From: Podaxis mareebaensis
Taxonomy: Eukaryota > Basidiomycota > Agaricomycetes > Agaricales > Agaricaceae
Assembly: GCA_018524725.1 (NCBI GenBank)
Contig: JAEUWP010000318.1
Location: 1-41,181 of the forward strand
DNA: 41,181 bases
Direction: 5' to 3'
Part shown: piece by piece, positions 1 through 11,296 of the stretch
How the letters are laid out: every line of letters begins with the position of its first letter
Position numbering within the stretch: the first letter of the stretch is position 1
Notes under the pieces: generated by a model
The model's input: the letters and a program-made list of their open reading frames with translations, nothing else
The model's database searches: none
What the model was told of the DNA's origin: nothing
Program-made: the position numbers and the translations under genes

Positions 1-114
1 TCGCCCGACGGCGCGCGAGTTGCCTCGGGATCGCGGGATCGGACGGTGAGGATCTGGAATGCGGGGACGGGCGAGGAAGCCGCCCGGTTGGAGGGCCACA
101 CAAATTTAGTTTAG
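1..114 (+). pseudogene. WD40 repeat fragment, truncated
   Basis: Frame 1 reads one WD40 blade from the window edge: [20 protein letters not shown], then a GTGEE turn and an LEGHT segment that starts the next repeat. The GH and (L/I)W residues and the DGxxxASGSxDxTVRIW signature are typical of WD40 arrays in Agaricomycete NACHT/WD40 signalling proteins. After about position 103 the sequence switches abruptly from very GC-rich to AT-rich and meets stops at 112-117, so the gene looks interrupted by a repeat insertion. The rest of the gene lies outside the window or is lost. The family assignment is secure; the NACHT link is inference from what such high-identity repeats usually belong to. Confidence 0.85.
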
Positions 115-939
115 TAAAGATTTGTATCCTAGATGAATTGAACCCAATGCTATGGAGAAACAACTAAACAAGACCCAACAGACAAGAATAACATACCATT
201 AGACTATGTGACCCTTTATAAAGTTTTCTGTTAAAAGTTATTAGACTACATTGATGAACAATATCACATGACTTACCTTTTCTAGTATTGGTCATATTGT
301 AGACCTCTCCATTTGTCTTCCTCAGTTGTCTGCTATTAACTGAGATGTCTGTACAGTGTACTATGCTCACTTGGTACATTCAGCCATCACACTAATGATC
401 TGAGATGCAATATTCTCATAAAATCAGAGAAAATATTACTAATATAGAAGTACATTTGTGTCAAATTTGGCAGTATTTGGTTTAAGTGTTCCCTGACAAA
501 GTCAGAGTCAAGGTGAAAAAGTGTGTAAAAAGCATGTGATCAACTTTTCATCTCTCTTTAGATGTAATTTTAGCCTCAGATCTTGTCTATTTAGTATATT
601 TCTTATATGTACAGAATCAGCTTGACACCAGCTATATTTTGGTAACAAAGGGTCAATGTATCAGTATATTATTTGGATGAGATGAAAGATTTACTGAAGT
701 ATGACAAAATGAGTAGCACAATCTACCCATATCACTTCCTAGTTGCTTCTTGAGAACATCTTCCCACTTCCTTGGCTCAAACTTGCTATATTATTAGCCT
801 GATGGTCTCCTATGCATAACCTAATCTCATAAAGAAGGCCAGTGCATGAAATACTCTTAATCAATATATTTATGATACTACTCTTACATACCAGTTGGGG
901 CAAGAGATTACTGAGAAACTCAAGGGCTTGTAGCACTTT
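115..939. other. AT-rich intergenic or repeat sequence, no gene seen
   Basis: AT-rich, almost free of CG dinucleotides. I found no recognisable domain in either strand. It may be the 5' flank of the transposase relic that follows, but I could not identify a terminal inverted repeat. Confidence 0.4.
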
Positions 940-2110
940 GGGACACTATAATGTTTCTTACTAAATCCTAATATAAAGAGTTAAAGAAGAGTACACCCAG
1001 GAGAAGTTTGTTGCTACACTACAGAAGCTCAGTCCTACAAAGGAGTGAATTCTTGTGGAGTTCATTAAGGAATAAGCTGATTGAGGTTTTCCCTTGATCA
1101 TCAAATCCTTTGCAATTATAGCAATGCCCTCCTCCATACAGAGAATGGACCAGATTGTAAGCCTCTTAGTTATCAATAGTTGTGGGTATTTCTATGATAG
1201 CACTACTGTGAGCTTCAGATACACTGGAGTAAACCACTTGACAGACAGAGAGCATAGGCTCTTAATCCTGAGACTAAATGAATGTGGTTTGAGCTTGTCA
1301 AGTCACATATAGTATTGTTAATGCTGGGATTCCATCTGAGAACATTTATGGAATGAATGAAAGTAGCTTCCCATTATCACATCAGGACAGGGAATGGGTT
1401 CTAAGAAAATGAGGTACTAAGACCCATTACAAACAGGGTGGTACAAGTCAAGAGAATATCATAGCTTTCATTATAATCTGTGCTAATGGGACAATGATTC
1501 AACTAATACTCATTTTCAAGGGACAGAACTTGATGAGTAAATAAAATGACAATAATATTACAAATATGACACAGGTCTGGGTATTTAGATCTTATCTCAC
1601 TGCTCATTAAATCCATCTATAGGATTTGTTTTTTTTCTAATAGATGGACTGATGGAGAGCTTGCATAATAGTAGATTGAAGTTGATTTTGACACTCAAAC
1701 TCATGAGAAGACAGAGGGATAGCCTCAGGTTCTTTTACTCAATGGTCATAAATCACACTAAACTCAAGAGCTACTCAAATATACTCAAGAGTATAACATC
1801 ATTATTCTTGGATACCCACTACACTGTATCTATACACTCTAGGGTCTTGATGTTGTATGTTTTACAAGGATGAAGGAGATGTGGAAAGACAAGATTAATG
1901 CTTTCAAAAAAGCAAATCAGCATCTACTCTCCAAAGGGGACTTTACAGGTGTTTTTGGAAAGGCTCTTACATATACATTTACCTCCAAAACTATTAAAGC
2001 TGCTTTTAAGGCTACTAGTGTCTACCTATATAATGATATTGTCATTACTGAGACTCAAATGAAGTCCAGCCTTCCTATATTGATTAAAGGAAGCTTTCTC
2101 CTATCCTAAC
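940..2110 (+). pseudogene. pogo/Fot1-like DDE transposase relic
   Basis: A cut-and-paste DNA transposase decayed by stops and frameshifts but readable across frames. In order: an N-terminal segment near 1035-1090 (ILVEFIKE then GFPL); a CENP-B-type helix-turn-helix segment near 1185-1290 (WSKPLDRQRA, ALNPET); the first catalytic region near 1330-1375, with GMNE where the family has GxDE; a segment near 1440-1530 with ICANGT and IFKGQ in place of ICADGT and IFKG; a second catalytic region near 1735-1765, with LLLNGHKSH in place of LLLDGHxSH; the third catalytic block near 1845, GLDVVCF; and a C-terminal domain at 1870-2060 (GDFTGVFGKAL, TIKAAFKATSVY, VITETQMKSSLP). Two of the three catalytic aspartates have become Asn, so it is inactive. 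It belongs to the same superfamily as the better preserved transposon at 27668-31028. Confidence 0.8.
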
Positions 2111-2599
2111 TATCTTCTTTCTGTCATATTCTATCTACATTCTATGAACTCCCATCTATACCTTTTGACCATGGGTCTAATGTAGAAACAAGCTCTCTTA
2201 GTCCACAGTCTAGAATACCATTGAAATGTCAATATACAGAGTTGGACTTGACACCAATGAAGCAGGTCTAGCTGATGTCATAGAGCCTCTTAAGAAGCTT
2301 GTCTGTTATAGTCTCAGCTATATTTAAAACACACTTACTCAGTATACTGTTTCATCTTATGTTTCAGCCCCTTGTTACACTTCACCTTAGTCACCCACTG
2401 ACTCATCCTCTTGTTTCATCTATTCTTAGCTTCCCTTCCCATAGTATATAAACCCTAGGTAGAGCACCTGTATTCCTTATGCTTTACCAACTAGTTCTTT
2501 TCCCTTTGCTCATTCTCAAATCTTTGCCTAGTTACAACCTGAGTTCATACAAAGGTCATAATATTTGGTAAAGCATCACCAACTCACCTTGCAACAAGA
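2111..2599 (+). other. probable LTR/leader sequence upstream of a gag relic
   Basis: No coding sequence is recognised after the transposase C-terminus. A TATA-like promoter at 2445-2452 followed by a leader rich in short direct stretches precedes the gag relic of element C, so part of this stretch is probably the LTR and 5' leader of that element. LTR boundaries could not be fixed because the partner LTR was not found. Confidence 0.35.
2445..2452 (+). promoter_or_regulatory. TATA-box-like element
   Basis: TATATAAA lies about 150 bp before the first readable gag codons of element C, a spacing consistent with an LTR promoter. Sequence match only. Confidence 0.35.
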
Positions 2600-4265
2600 A
2601 AAGCCCAACTAGAGGCATGTATCAAGGTACAACACCAGTGCTCAACTAGGAGCAAGGCTCAGTGTATGAGCAGAAGCAATATTTGGAACAGTCAAGAAGG
2701 AACACTAGCACCATACAGCCTAGGACAAACCAGAAAGCCACCAGTGGCAGAGTTTTTGGACATTACAGAGAGCAAGCACACCAACAATAAAGAAACCACT
2801 AAGTCAGAACTTGAAGGCCAGGCAGAACTTGCAGACAAAGAATAACCAGAGGAATCAGCAGATGAAGAAGAACCAGAGGAACCTGCAGATGAAGAAGAAT
2901 CAGAACAACCAGCAGATGAAGAAGACATCAATATTGACATAGCTGAAGGAACAGCAGCAACTCAACAGACAGGAGGGAAATTATTAGTTCCTGATCCAGG
3001 ATTTTATGATGGGAACAGAAGCCAGTTTGATGACTGGTGGAGGTCAATGGCATTTTTCTTGAAGTTTAACAAGATCAAAGAGGCTGACAGGAAAGCTGTA
3101 GCAGTACTCTCATGAATAGGAGGAGGAACAGCAGGACAATTTACAAGTATGAAACTCAACCAGATAGAGAACAGCAATAACACACTCATGTAGGATACAT
3201 TCAGAAAGGAAGTAGAGGTAACATTCAGGAATAAAGGGCAACAAAGCAATGCAGAATGGAGAATTAACACATACCAGCAGAACAACAAATATATAGTAGA
3301 CTTCCTCATTGAATTCAATGTATTGAAGACAAGATCCAAGACAGATGACAAGCATGCCATATTCCTGCTCAAGAAGAATACACTCAGATATCATCAAGAC
3401 TATATTGGGGTTCCCAATCAAAGCAATACCTGAATCCTACAAGCAATGGAAGGAAACTATTCTGAACATTGGCTTGGGATATGAAGCTGTTGAAACCTGA
3501 ACCTGATACACAGGAACTGGCATCACATATAGAGGCATAGGTCAACCAATAGAGATAGGGAGACAAATGATGCCCAACAACAAGGTACTACCTCGATGCT
3601 TCAAGTGCAACACCATAGGGCACATTGCCTGAGACTGCAAGAAGCTAGAAGGGAGAAGGTGCCTCAACTGTGGCAAAGAAGGGCACATCTCCAGAAACTG
3701 CAGAGCACCCAAGAAGGCATGTATCAGGAGCATGGAGGAGGAATAGGAAGGTGTAGAAGGGTTAGAGCAGCAGGGGTTTTCTGAAGGCTCAGAGTGAGCG
3801 TGAACTTTTGAGCTGCTGTATTTAAAGCTTCTTCTAGACAATCATATATGATTCCTCAAAGAAGAAGTGGAGTGTGAGAACTCTTTGTGAAACCAAAGGT
3901 TCAAATACCCAGAAACCAGCAATGGAGACCAACAACACTGATTGACTCAGGATGCACACACACCTGCATTGCAAAGAAGACAGTCAAAGAATAGGAGATA
4001 CCAACAAAGAAATTGGAGAAACTATTTGAAGTATACAATGCAGATGGGACTTGTAACAAGAGACAAAACATCATGGAATACACAGAACTAGAGATGGACA
4101 TCAATGGACACAAAGAGCAATTGGCAGCAGTTGTCTCATACATTGACTCAGCAGACATATTCCTAGGACATGACTGGCTAACTGAACACAACCCCAAGGT
4201 TGATTAGAGCAACAGACAAATCAGGTTTACAAGATGCCCCCTGATAGGGCAGCTAATGTGGAGTA
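2600..4265 (+). mobile_element. Ty3/gypsy gag-protease relic (element C)
   Basis: Reading across frameshifts gives a Gag with an acidic N-terminal repeat (2846-2930), a matrix/capsid-like part with FYDGNRSQFDDWW and AFFLKFNKIKEADRK near 3000-3090, and TFRKEVEVTFRNK near 3200. Two CCHC zinc knuckles follow at about 3597-3705: CFKC...GHIA.DC and CLNCGKEGHISRNC. A retropepsin follows, with active site LIDSGCTHT near 3940 and the downstream FLGHDWLTEHNPKVD block at 4160-4206. The CPPDRAANVEYF tail ends at a stop near 4270. No RT, RNase H or integrase follows, so the pol part is deleted or was never copied. The region is CpG-poor with several TGA/TAG stops. It is distinct in sequence from elements A and B. 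Confidence 0.8.
2846..2930 (+). repeat. acidic 27-bp tandem repeat in gag
   Basis: Three imperfect 27-nt units encode PEESADEEE, PEEPADEEE and SEQPADEED-like blocks in the Gag of element C. The unit length is a multiple of three, so the reading frame is kept. Confidence 0.7.
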
Positions 4266-4438
4266 CTTTTGATTAGTGTGTTTTGTTAAAGTGGTATAGA
4301 AATATAATAAAAGTATCACAAAAGCCACACCCTAGTAAGTTCATGGGGGACTCTGGTTCAGAATGAAAATAGTAGTTAGAAATGTGAAAACAAAGTGTTT
4401 CATAAGAAACAGGAAGTTGTAAAGGAATAGGGGAAATA
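4266..4438. other. non-coding flank
   Basis: AT-rich sequence after the protease relic, with no gene or clear motif seen. Confidence 0.3.
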
Positions 4439-5455
4439 TGTTATGTGCTTTGTGCTTTTAAGAAATGTGAGGTTTTTTTTTATGAAATGCTGTTGTGAGA
4501 TGGTCTCTATGATTTTTCTAACTCAAGGTTGAACTAAGATTGTTTATTCTAGGAAAGGAGTCTCTCTCATAGCATCACTATGATTTATAAGTACTAAAGA
4601 AATCACAGTAGTGAGAACCTTTCCTCACTACAACTAGTATCTAAGTGAAGCTCAGTAGGAATTCCCTTTTGCTTCACCTCACGTTATCAAGGGGCTTTTT
4701 ATATTATAAGTGGGGATGATTACAATTAAAATCTTGACTCAACAAATGATTATGCATACAAGTACAGAGTCATATAATTTATAATCTACATTATTCACTA
4801 TCCAATAAGGTGCTCTGATAATAGACATGTATGTATTTCTACTGGACACATGAGCTGGTAAAGTATGTGCATATAATAACTATCAGCTTTTGCTGACCAA
4901 ATCTACTGTATGTATAACACTATTTGTCATTCCTGACTTAATAGTATTATAAACCTTCATTCCCCACATTCTGGGCTGCTTTGGATCACCAGCAGTTAAT
5001 GAGTCACATGGTCAGTGTCTTTGCAAGATTAGGGAACCTCATCTACTGAGGTGACACATCAATCCCTTAGTTAAGTAGTCTTTCTTCTGACTCAGATTTC
5101 ATTTACTGAGGCCATAGCTGAACTAAGCTTTTGGATACATGGTGGCAGCTAAGCATACTACTGAATGAGGTAGTCCTTGGTGTTGCTTACATGATAAAAG
5201 ATCTTCACAAGGATGGGATTGATGAATATTCTTCAGTAATATAGTCCTAAGTTCAATAAGAGTATTGAGTCAATGGCATATGGATACTTCTAGTTGGTAC
5301 AGTTTTCCCAATCTAGGTGCCTAGACTAACTACTTCTTGTGAGGCACTGAGGTCACTTCTAGTGTAAGTTCATAGTCTGTTATCTTAGCTGTGAAAATTG
5401 ATTATATTCTAATCCAGTTACTGTTTTCATGACTGAAAACTGTTGCAGCTGTAAC
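4439..5455 (-). repeat. candidate LTR of a decayed minus-strand LTR element
   Basis: The right edge is well motivated: a polypurine-like tract on the minus strand (5456-5468) is followed at once by TGTTACAGCTGC, the usual PPT-LTR arrangement. The left edge at 4439 (TGTTATGTGC on the plus strand) is proposed only because it gives matching TGTTA/TAACA ends about 1.0 kb apart. No partner LTR or target duplication was found, so the left boundary is uncertain. Confidence 0.3.
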
Positions 5456-5468
5456 ATCTCCCCCCACT
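5456..5468 (-). promoter_or_regulatory. polypurine tract (minus-strand LTR element)
   Basis: Minus-strand AGTGGGGGGAGA directly adjoins TGTTACA. This is the expected plus-strand DNA priming site of an LTR retrotransposon transcribed leftwards. Confidence 0.5.
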
Positions 5469-6190
5469 ATAAATGACTGTCCTCAGTCATCCTTGTGCAG
5501 GACTACTGTCAATAATATCTTATGTCTGTACTTGTTTTCCTGACTCTGATCTGCCTATGACTTTTTTGCAAACTAAATCCTCATGCTGAGAATATATACC
5601 AATTTCCCCAAGAGCTTGATATACTTCTCTTATTGTGAAAATATCCATGGGTATCTTGGGGATGCTAGCTAATACTGTACTGTATTCTACTCCTGGAACT
5701 TCATGTTGTCCTAGTTCCTCCATATGGGATACAGAAATTCCAGGGTTCTATTCTATTAGGAAATTCTTAACTAGGATTTCCAGATTTGAGGACTCTTTTC
5801 CTAAGAATTTTATATTGTCCTCCAAATCCATTGCTACAGAGAGCTTGAAGGAAGGTTTGTCCAGAGAAGTCCCTGGTCTTCTTTGACACTTGGACACTTC
5901 TCCAATCTATTATTAGACTCTCATGGATCCTGATCATCCAGTCCCTAAGGGTTATAGATTGGATTTGCAATCTATGATACTGCTATTCTAATATTTTGTT
6001 GATCAATTTTAGAACTTTTGTTAATTTTGAGTTCATTTCTATTGCGAAGACAGAGAACTCATATCATAGCAATAAGTCAACACCCTAGTTCTAGGAAGAA
6101 CCTGGCCACTTCTTCTGCATTTCACATTAATTAAAAGTTTAATCCTAATTAACCTTTGGGCAGTCAGAAACCCATTTTACAAGCCCCCAT
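5469..6190 (-). other. decayed sequence, possibly the end of a minus-strand retroelement
   Basis: Open minus-strand stretches exist at 5520-5723 (beginning EELGQHEVPGVEYSTV) and 5767-5970, next to the polypurine tract. They could be the last decayed part of the internal region of the element whose LTR is proposed at 4439-5455. I do not recognise a domain, and both may be chance openings in AT-rich DNA. Confidence 0.25.
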
Positions 6191-6196
6191 ATTCTG

Positions 6197-6204
6197 TTTA
6201 AATA
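6197..6204 (+). promoter_or_regulatory. TATA-like element of the Cys-rich gene
   Basis: TTTAAATA lies about 75 bp before the ATG at 6276, followed by a pyrimidine-rich leader. Both are typical of fungal core promoters. Confidence 0.4.
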
Positions 6205-6275
6205 GAGGAATCTACACTAGCTAAGTCTTTCTTATCCTATCATTCTCATTATCTGCCACCTTTTCTCAATTTGAC

Positions 6276-8419
6276 ATGTCTGATCAGTCCTCTGCCACCA
6301 AAACTCTCCAGATGCTTTCCTTGAAAGATTTGGAAGCTTTACTTGTACAGAAGAAGGCTGAAGAAAATGCTAACAAGGAGCAACTTGCCAGGGAAGCTGA
6401 AGAGAAGAGGAAGAAAAAGGTAGAAAAATGAGCTAGGAAAGAGGCCAAGCATCAGGCCCAAGAGGAGGAGAAGAAGTGGAAGGAGGCAGCAAAATAACAG
6501 GCTTGTGAAGAGGCAGAATACAAATGACATGAGGAAGCTAACTACCTTGTCTATGAGATTACTGAGAAATGCAAGAAGAAAGAAGAACAGCACTGAGCTC
6601 ATCAACATCAACTAGAGGTAAATTGTTGTGATACCCCTATCCATGCATCCACTGAGGCTTAGGTGGCCTTACAAAGTGAGCTATCCCATTTCTTTGTTTA
6701 AAGACCCTCTTTTTAACTAATATCTAATTTAGACATCTGGACCCTCTCTGGGACCATGAAAGCTGGGGCCTAACTAGGTAGCTAACTGGCTTCATCCCTA
6801 GTGAATCCCATCTCTGGACCTTTGAACAAACCTCTTGCTCCTCAAAGTGGGTAACTAAACTTTTCTTAGTTAATTTTTCTACTGATAATCCTTTTCCAGC
6901 CCTGAAACCTAGGAAGCCTCACTGTCTTATCATGGCTCCTAAGCTAGGGGACCCTCCTTACAAAGAGCTACCTTTGTCAGGGGACTATATTCCCTTCCTG
7001 ACTCCTATTACCTCTCTGTCACCTCACCCAAAGAAGCAGGCATGTGCTCCTTCCTCTTTGTGTCCTGAAAAGGCCTCAAAAACCTCCAAGACTCAGGATG
7101 CCAGTTCCAAGTCTCACAAAGAAGCTGGTAAAGCTAAGGGCAAGGGCAAACAGGCTTCTGTCCCTAAGTCTGGTAAGTTTTCTAGCTCTAATCCTTATTT
7201 AAATACTTATTTTTGATTTTCTAGCTCCTCATACTAACAAGGAATTGGTATATGTGAATGGGGTAGTGTCCTCTGTCAGGTGGCTTCACCCCATTTCTTG
7301 CTTGTATGCTTTGCCTGACTTGGAAGACATGGTAAATCTTCCTTGTGCTGTTTATCTGATAACCCTACTAACTTTCATTAGGGTCCTACTTGGGATGAGA
7401 ATCCCAAATGTCCCAACTGCACTTGCAGTTGGATTCCTTGCATACATAAGCCTGGTATGGAAGATGATAGGGACAATGCAAAGACTACTAATGACCCACA
7501 CTTTGGCCATTGCCTTGAGGAATCCCTTAAGAAGGTTCCCTGTGAGACCTGCCAAAGTAAGAATCAACCTCATTGCAGCTACATAAAGCCTCCTTTATTG
7601 GTGTAGAATCTTGCTGAGATGTTATGTATAGGTGGCATCTCTAGTGAACATTGTAAGTACTAATTTTCTTTTTTACTTATTTCTGACTGAACTTCCTTCT
7701 TAGACCTTCATAATCATGTCCAAAGCCTTAACATTGCCTGGTCCCAGGTCCAGGCTCTCAAACTGCATTACTGTATAGCCATCAACAGTTATCAGGCCCA
7801 ACTTAGTGAACTTGCACTGGACTTGGTAATGGCCCAAAAGTATCATAGCCACAACCCAAATTATTGAGTTGAGGTAGGTCTAGCCAAAACTCACAAGGAT
7901 GCTGAATGGGTATTTGGACTCACTTGCAACTGTCTTGCTAATCCAGATAAAGACTTGAGTGTCCCTGCCATAGCTGCCCAACTATACCAAGCTCAAGGCT
8001 GCCTGGAGAAGTATTTGACCAAGTCCTTAGGTGGTAAACCCACTATCTGAATGGAACTTCCTAAGGCTCCTTTCTGGTTGGACTATTGTTGCCTTGCTTG
8101 TACTCATATGGGCTTAACTCCCCCTCCTGCCAGCCATCCTTGTAAGGAAGAAGTCACAGATGCTCCTGCTGCTGAAGTGGACATCAAGATGACCAAAGTT
8201 CACAAGAGTTACTCACCTTCTCCTCTGCCAGCTCCTAACAAGTTCCTGAGTCTTTCTAAAGTTCCGTCTCTGGCTCCTAGTGAGCCCTCTTTCCCCTCAT
8301 TATCTTCCTCAAGTTCTTGCACAGGTTCTCCAGCTCCCACTTGTGCACAGTCTCTTCTAGAGTCCTCAGAATCTAGTTCTGAGGAGTCTTCTGAGGAGGA
8401 GGCCTTGGCTAACAAGTAA
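6276..8419 (+). pseudogene. multi-exon coiled-coil and Cys-rich protein, decayed, function unknown
   Basis: Starts MSDQSSATKTLQMLSLKDLE, then a Lys/Glu/Ala-rich coiled coil to about 6617. Introns with GT...AG ends and fungal size can be placed at 7173-7224, 7332-7381 and 7653-7703, with less certain ones between 6618 and 6899. Splicing joins a Lys/Ser-rich segment (6932-7172), a Cys-rich module at 7382-7590 (CPNCTCSWIPC ... FGHC ... VPCETCQSKNQPHCSY), a helical domain (7704-8080) and a Ser/Pro/Glu-rich tail ending ESSEESSEEEALANK. The Cys spacing suggests metal binding, but I do not recognise the family. In-frame stops (four in the coiled coil, TAG near 7600, TGA near 7865 and 8047) are mostly TGA, fitting CGA to TGA. 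The gene is nearly CpG-free and sits among dead transposons. It could be a decayed host gene or a gene carried by a mobile element. Confidence 0.55.
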
Positions 8420-9417
8420 GGTGGAACTTTTTGTGCAGCTTTCATTTTGTTCTGCTTTTATTTTTGGACTGCTATCCTTTGTCTGTTGTGTTTGTAACTT
8501 AGAGACTTGTTTTCCATGTCTAGGGTATATACCTTAGGCTGCTTTCTCTAGTTACAATCTTTTATCTCTTGTTCATCTTGTAGTTAGAAACTTTTGTTAG
8601 TTTTCTAGCTACAAGATTTTGTTGTCCATATTCTACAGTCTTAATATAATGACCATTGTTCTGGTACTGTTTCTCACATGATCTTATGAGCCCTAAGGCC
8701 AGTGATTTCTGGACCCCATGAGTTCTAAATTCAAATCTCTACTTGCATTCTTATGTGTGAAGTTCCACTGTTATGGAACACCTTGTGATTAAGACTTGAT
8801 ATGGATCTGACTAGTGATATTCATCTTATTGATCTGTTGTGACTTGTTTCTAATTGGTATATTTCCTAGCTAGGATTTCTTTGCTCACACCAAAAAATCC
8901 AGTATCTGGTGATGTCTTTGGTGATGATACTAGGGTGGCATACTCCTCTCTTCTCCCCTCTACTAAATAGATGATGTCCTTGTCCTTTTGCTAAATAGTG
9001 TAGGAGATTCTTTTATAGTGTTCACATGTTTATCTGTTCTGACTCATTGTTTAATACTTTTTGGCTATGGTATCATTCAACAATGTCTATATAGAGGATT
9101 GCCACTTTTTGATACTACTGATGCATCCTCTGTAGAGACCTTCCACATGTTCTCTGCTGAGTTATCTCTATTCAGTTTTTCATTTGGGAGATATAAAGTC
9201 CATTTCTCAATTGCTGCATACTACTGTTACAGGTTAGGTAGCTTATCAATAGGCTTTTTGGACCTGTAACAATCTACCCTAAGCCTGTAAACATTTTTGC
9301 ATAGATTTTCTGACACATTTTCTAGTTCTTGTATTTAAGGACTTCAGTAGCAACTATGGAGGGCATTACTCCAGTCTTCTTGAGTATTCTTATTTGCTTT
9401 TTCTGATCCTTTTATTA
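8420..9417. other. T-rich spacer without recognised gene
   Basis: T-rich, CpG-poor sequence between the two decayed multi-exon genes. A hydrophobic open frame at 8988-9269 has no recognisable features and is probably chance in T-rich DNA. It may contain the 3' UTR of the first gene and the promoter of the second. Confidence 0.35.
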
Positions 9418-10731
9418 ATGTCTCTTGAATCTCTTAATGCCTTTACTGAACTTGATGATGCTGTTAGCAACTTTCATCATTGCCTTCAGCATTTCAGCCA
9501 CAAGGAGACTACTAAGACTTCTGTCTTTAATGCTCTTCAGGCAATTATTGAACCTGCTGTATATCTTCTTGTGTGGAGCTTTCTATAACTTTCTGACTTG
9601 TCTTATTTATAGGACATCTTCCTTTGTCAGCTTAAGGGTGATGCAAGTGCTCTGAACAAGCCTGATTTCAACAAGTTGGTTTACTAAGCTCATTGTGCTT
9701 TCAAGATCTGGCAAAGCAATCATGATGGAAGCTACAAGATGCCTCCTGTCTATCACCAAATCCACCAACTTTGTCAACAATTGTCTCGCATCAAGACTAA
9801 GACTTCTATCCTTACTGAAACAACTTCCAATCTTCCTGGTGGAGGCAGTCCTGATGACAGGTCAGCTGGTTCATCTGCTACTTCAGTTTCTAGCACTAGT
9901 TCCAGTACTCCACTTAAAAAGGTATACTCACATTGCTTCTCTTTATTACTCCACAATTGATTTCCTTCTATAGTGCCACAGAGGGAAAGCTACTCCCTCT
10001 ACTAATCAGGCTGCTAGTGAGGTTGTGGAAGAGGAGACCCAAATTGTTAACCTCAATCTGGCTAACAGTCTACTTAGGTCTGTCTCTCCTTCTGAAGTAA
10101 GCCCTTTATCAAGATTCTTTCTTTATAAAAGGCTAATATTTCTGCTAGGATCATAGGCACATGGACAACATGGGTTCTGCTTTAATGCCTTCATTGCTTG
10201 AAATCTTTACTCAGGCCCCTAGCTCCTCTGTCCATGTCTGTACATCCCCTTAATGCTATTGACAATTTCTCAACTGATTTTTCTGATAGTCAGGTACTGC
10301 ACCATGCACTCATGTCACCACAGTATGTCTTCCTTATGCATTGGTTCCAGGGATAGACACTTTAAGTCATGCTTACCAATGTGCTGTATAGCTTACTGCT
10401 AATTATTGTCCTCATGTTGTTACAGCTGAGGCTTCCAATGACAGTGAGTGTTCTAATTGCTTCTTTAGTTAAGCTAGGATTGACCTAGGTCTTCTCAGCT
10501 GCTGCTCTCTTGAAGTCCTTACAAGGCTTTGCTGCTTGCACTGTCAAGCTTAATGAACACCTCACTTCGACTGCTAGCAAACTAGCAGTTGAAACCCATC
10601 TCTTGGGGTGTAGCTCAGAAGTTGTTCAGGCTGTGGAGGATTTAGAGGTAGCTGTTCATTGGTATCAGTACCTTTCAGGTGAGCAAGACAATTTGCTCAA
10701 AGCCTTAGATGGTATGTCCATTAAGGCTTAA
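9418..10731 (+). pseudogene. second multi-exon gene of unknown function, decayed
   Basis: Readable exons: 9418-9558 (MSLESLNAFTELDDAVSNF..., helical), 9613-9921 (DIFLCQLKGDASALNK ... KMPPVYHQIHQLCQQLSR, then a Ser-rich stretch), 9974-10096 and 10149 onward, and a last exon near 10492-10731 ending LLKALDGMSIKA. Predicted introns at 9559-9612, 9922-9973 and 10097-10148 are 52-54 bp with GT/AG ends. Reading is broken by a TAA near 9686 and a frame loss near 10250. The true start may lie in an upstream exon near 9354. I recognise no domain. Same strand, same CpG depletion and same intron style as the gene at 6276-8419, so the two may belong to one host locus or one mobile unit; that is inference. 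Confidence 0.45.
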
Positions 10732-10927
10732 AGTACTGACCAAGCTACTTCTTGTATACCTTTTCTACTGTTGCCACTCCAATACTCCCAACTCATCCAT
10801 ATACTACTGTTAAACACTACCTTATTGATACTCTGACTGTTTGTGTACTCATTATTTCTTTATGTCTTTACTGCTCTGTGAATACACATGTACCTTTCTA
10901 GTAGCCCCTGCTGATACCTAAGAATTC
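10732..10927. other. junction between the decayed gene and the 3' end of element B
   Basis: Holds the 3' end of the multi-exon gene on the plus strand and, on the minus strand, a possible few codons past the first stop of element B pol (DKYLAKNS, then ATRKVHVYSQSSKD). No LTR of element B was recognised here, so its 3' LTR is probably lost or truncated. Confidence 0.35.
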
Positions 10928-10999
10928 TTTGCAAGGTACTTGTCTCACTAGGATTCCATTTCTTCATCAGTGAGTCTTTTATCTGATTCCTCTAGCAAC
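10928..10999 (-). pseudogene. C-terminus of element B pol, separated by element A
   Basis: The minus strand encodes LLEESDKRLTDEEMES then a stop. It is the direct in-frame continuation of the pol tail that ends at 23785, once element A and one copy of TTTAA are set aside. This proves that element A inserted inside a coding region of B. Confidence 0.85.
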
Positions 11000-11004
11000 T
11001 TTAA
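11000..11004. repeat. target site duplication TTTAA (left copy)
   Basis: TTTAA immediately precedes TGTTAGG, the end of the left LTR, and recurs at 23780-23784 immediately after the right LTR. A 5-bp duplication is usual for Ty3/gypsy integrases. Confidence 0.9.
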
Positions 11005-11296
11005 TGTTAGGTTGGTCCTTATCACTGGTCACCTAAGCTTTGCTAGGGGGCAGCTATCTCACTAGATGGTTCGCAGAGGTGCTAGGATCTAGCAAGAAGG
11101 ATCACAATAAGAAGGTGGCAAGGCAAGTGTCCAATTAAGTACACTCAGGAGGTCAAACATCTATAAGTCGAGAATATGACCAATAGAGCATTTACTACCA
11201 CACTGATCGTGAGCTAACATCAATCAGAAGTTAAAGGTAAACAGTAACTTGAGATTTGAGAATATATGAAGCTTGCACTTCCAGTACATGGGCAGC

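Noticed and set aside
2692..2940. Ser-rich minus-strand frame
   Set aside because: It is the antisense of the acidic tandem repeat in element C gag.
8988..9269. Hydrophobic 93-codon frame
   Set aside because: T-rich DNA readily gives Phe/Leu/Ser-rich frames; no start context, homology or intron support.
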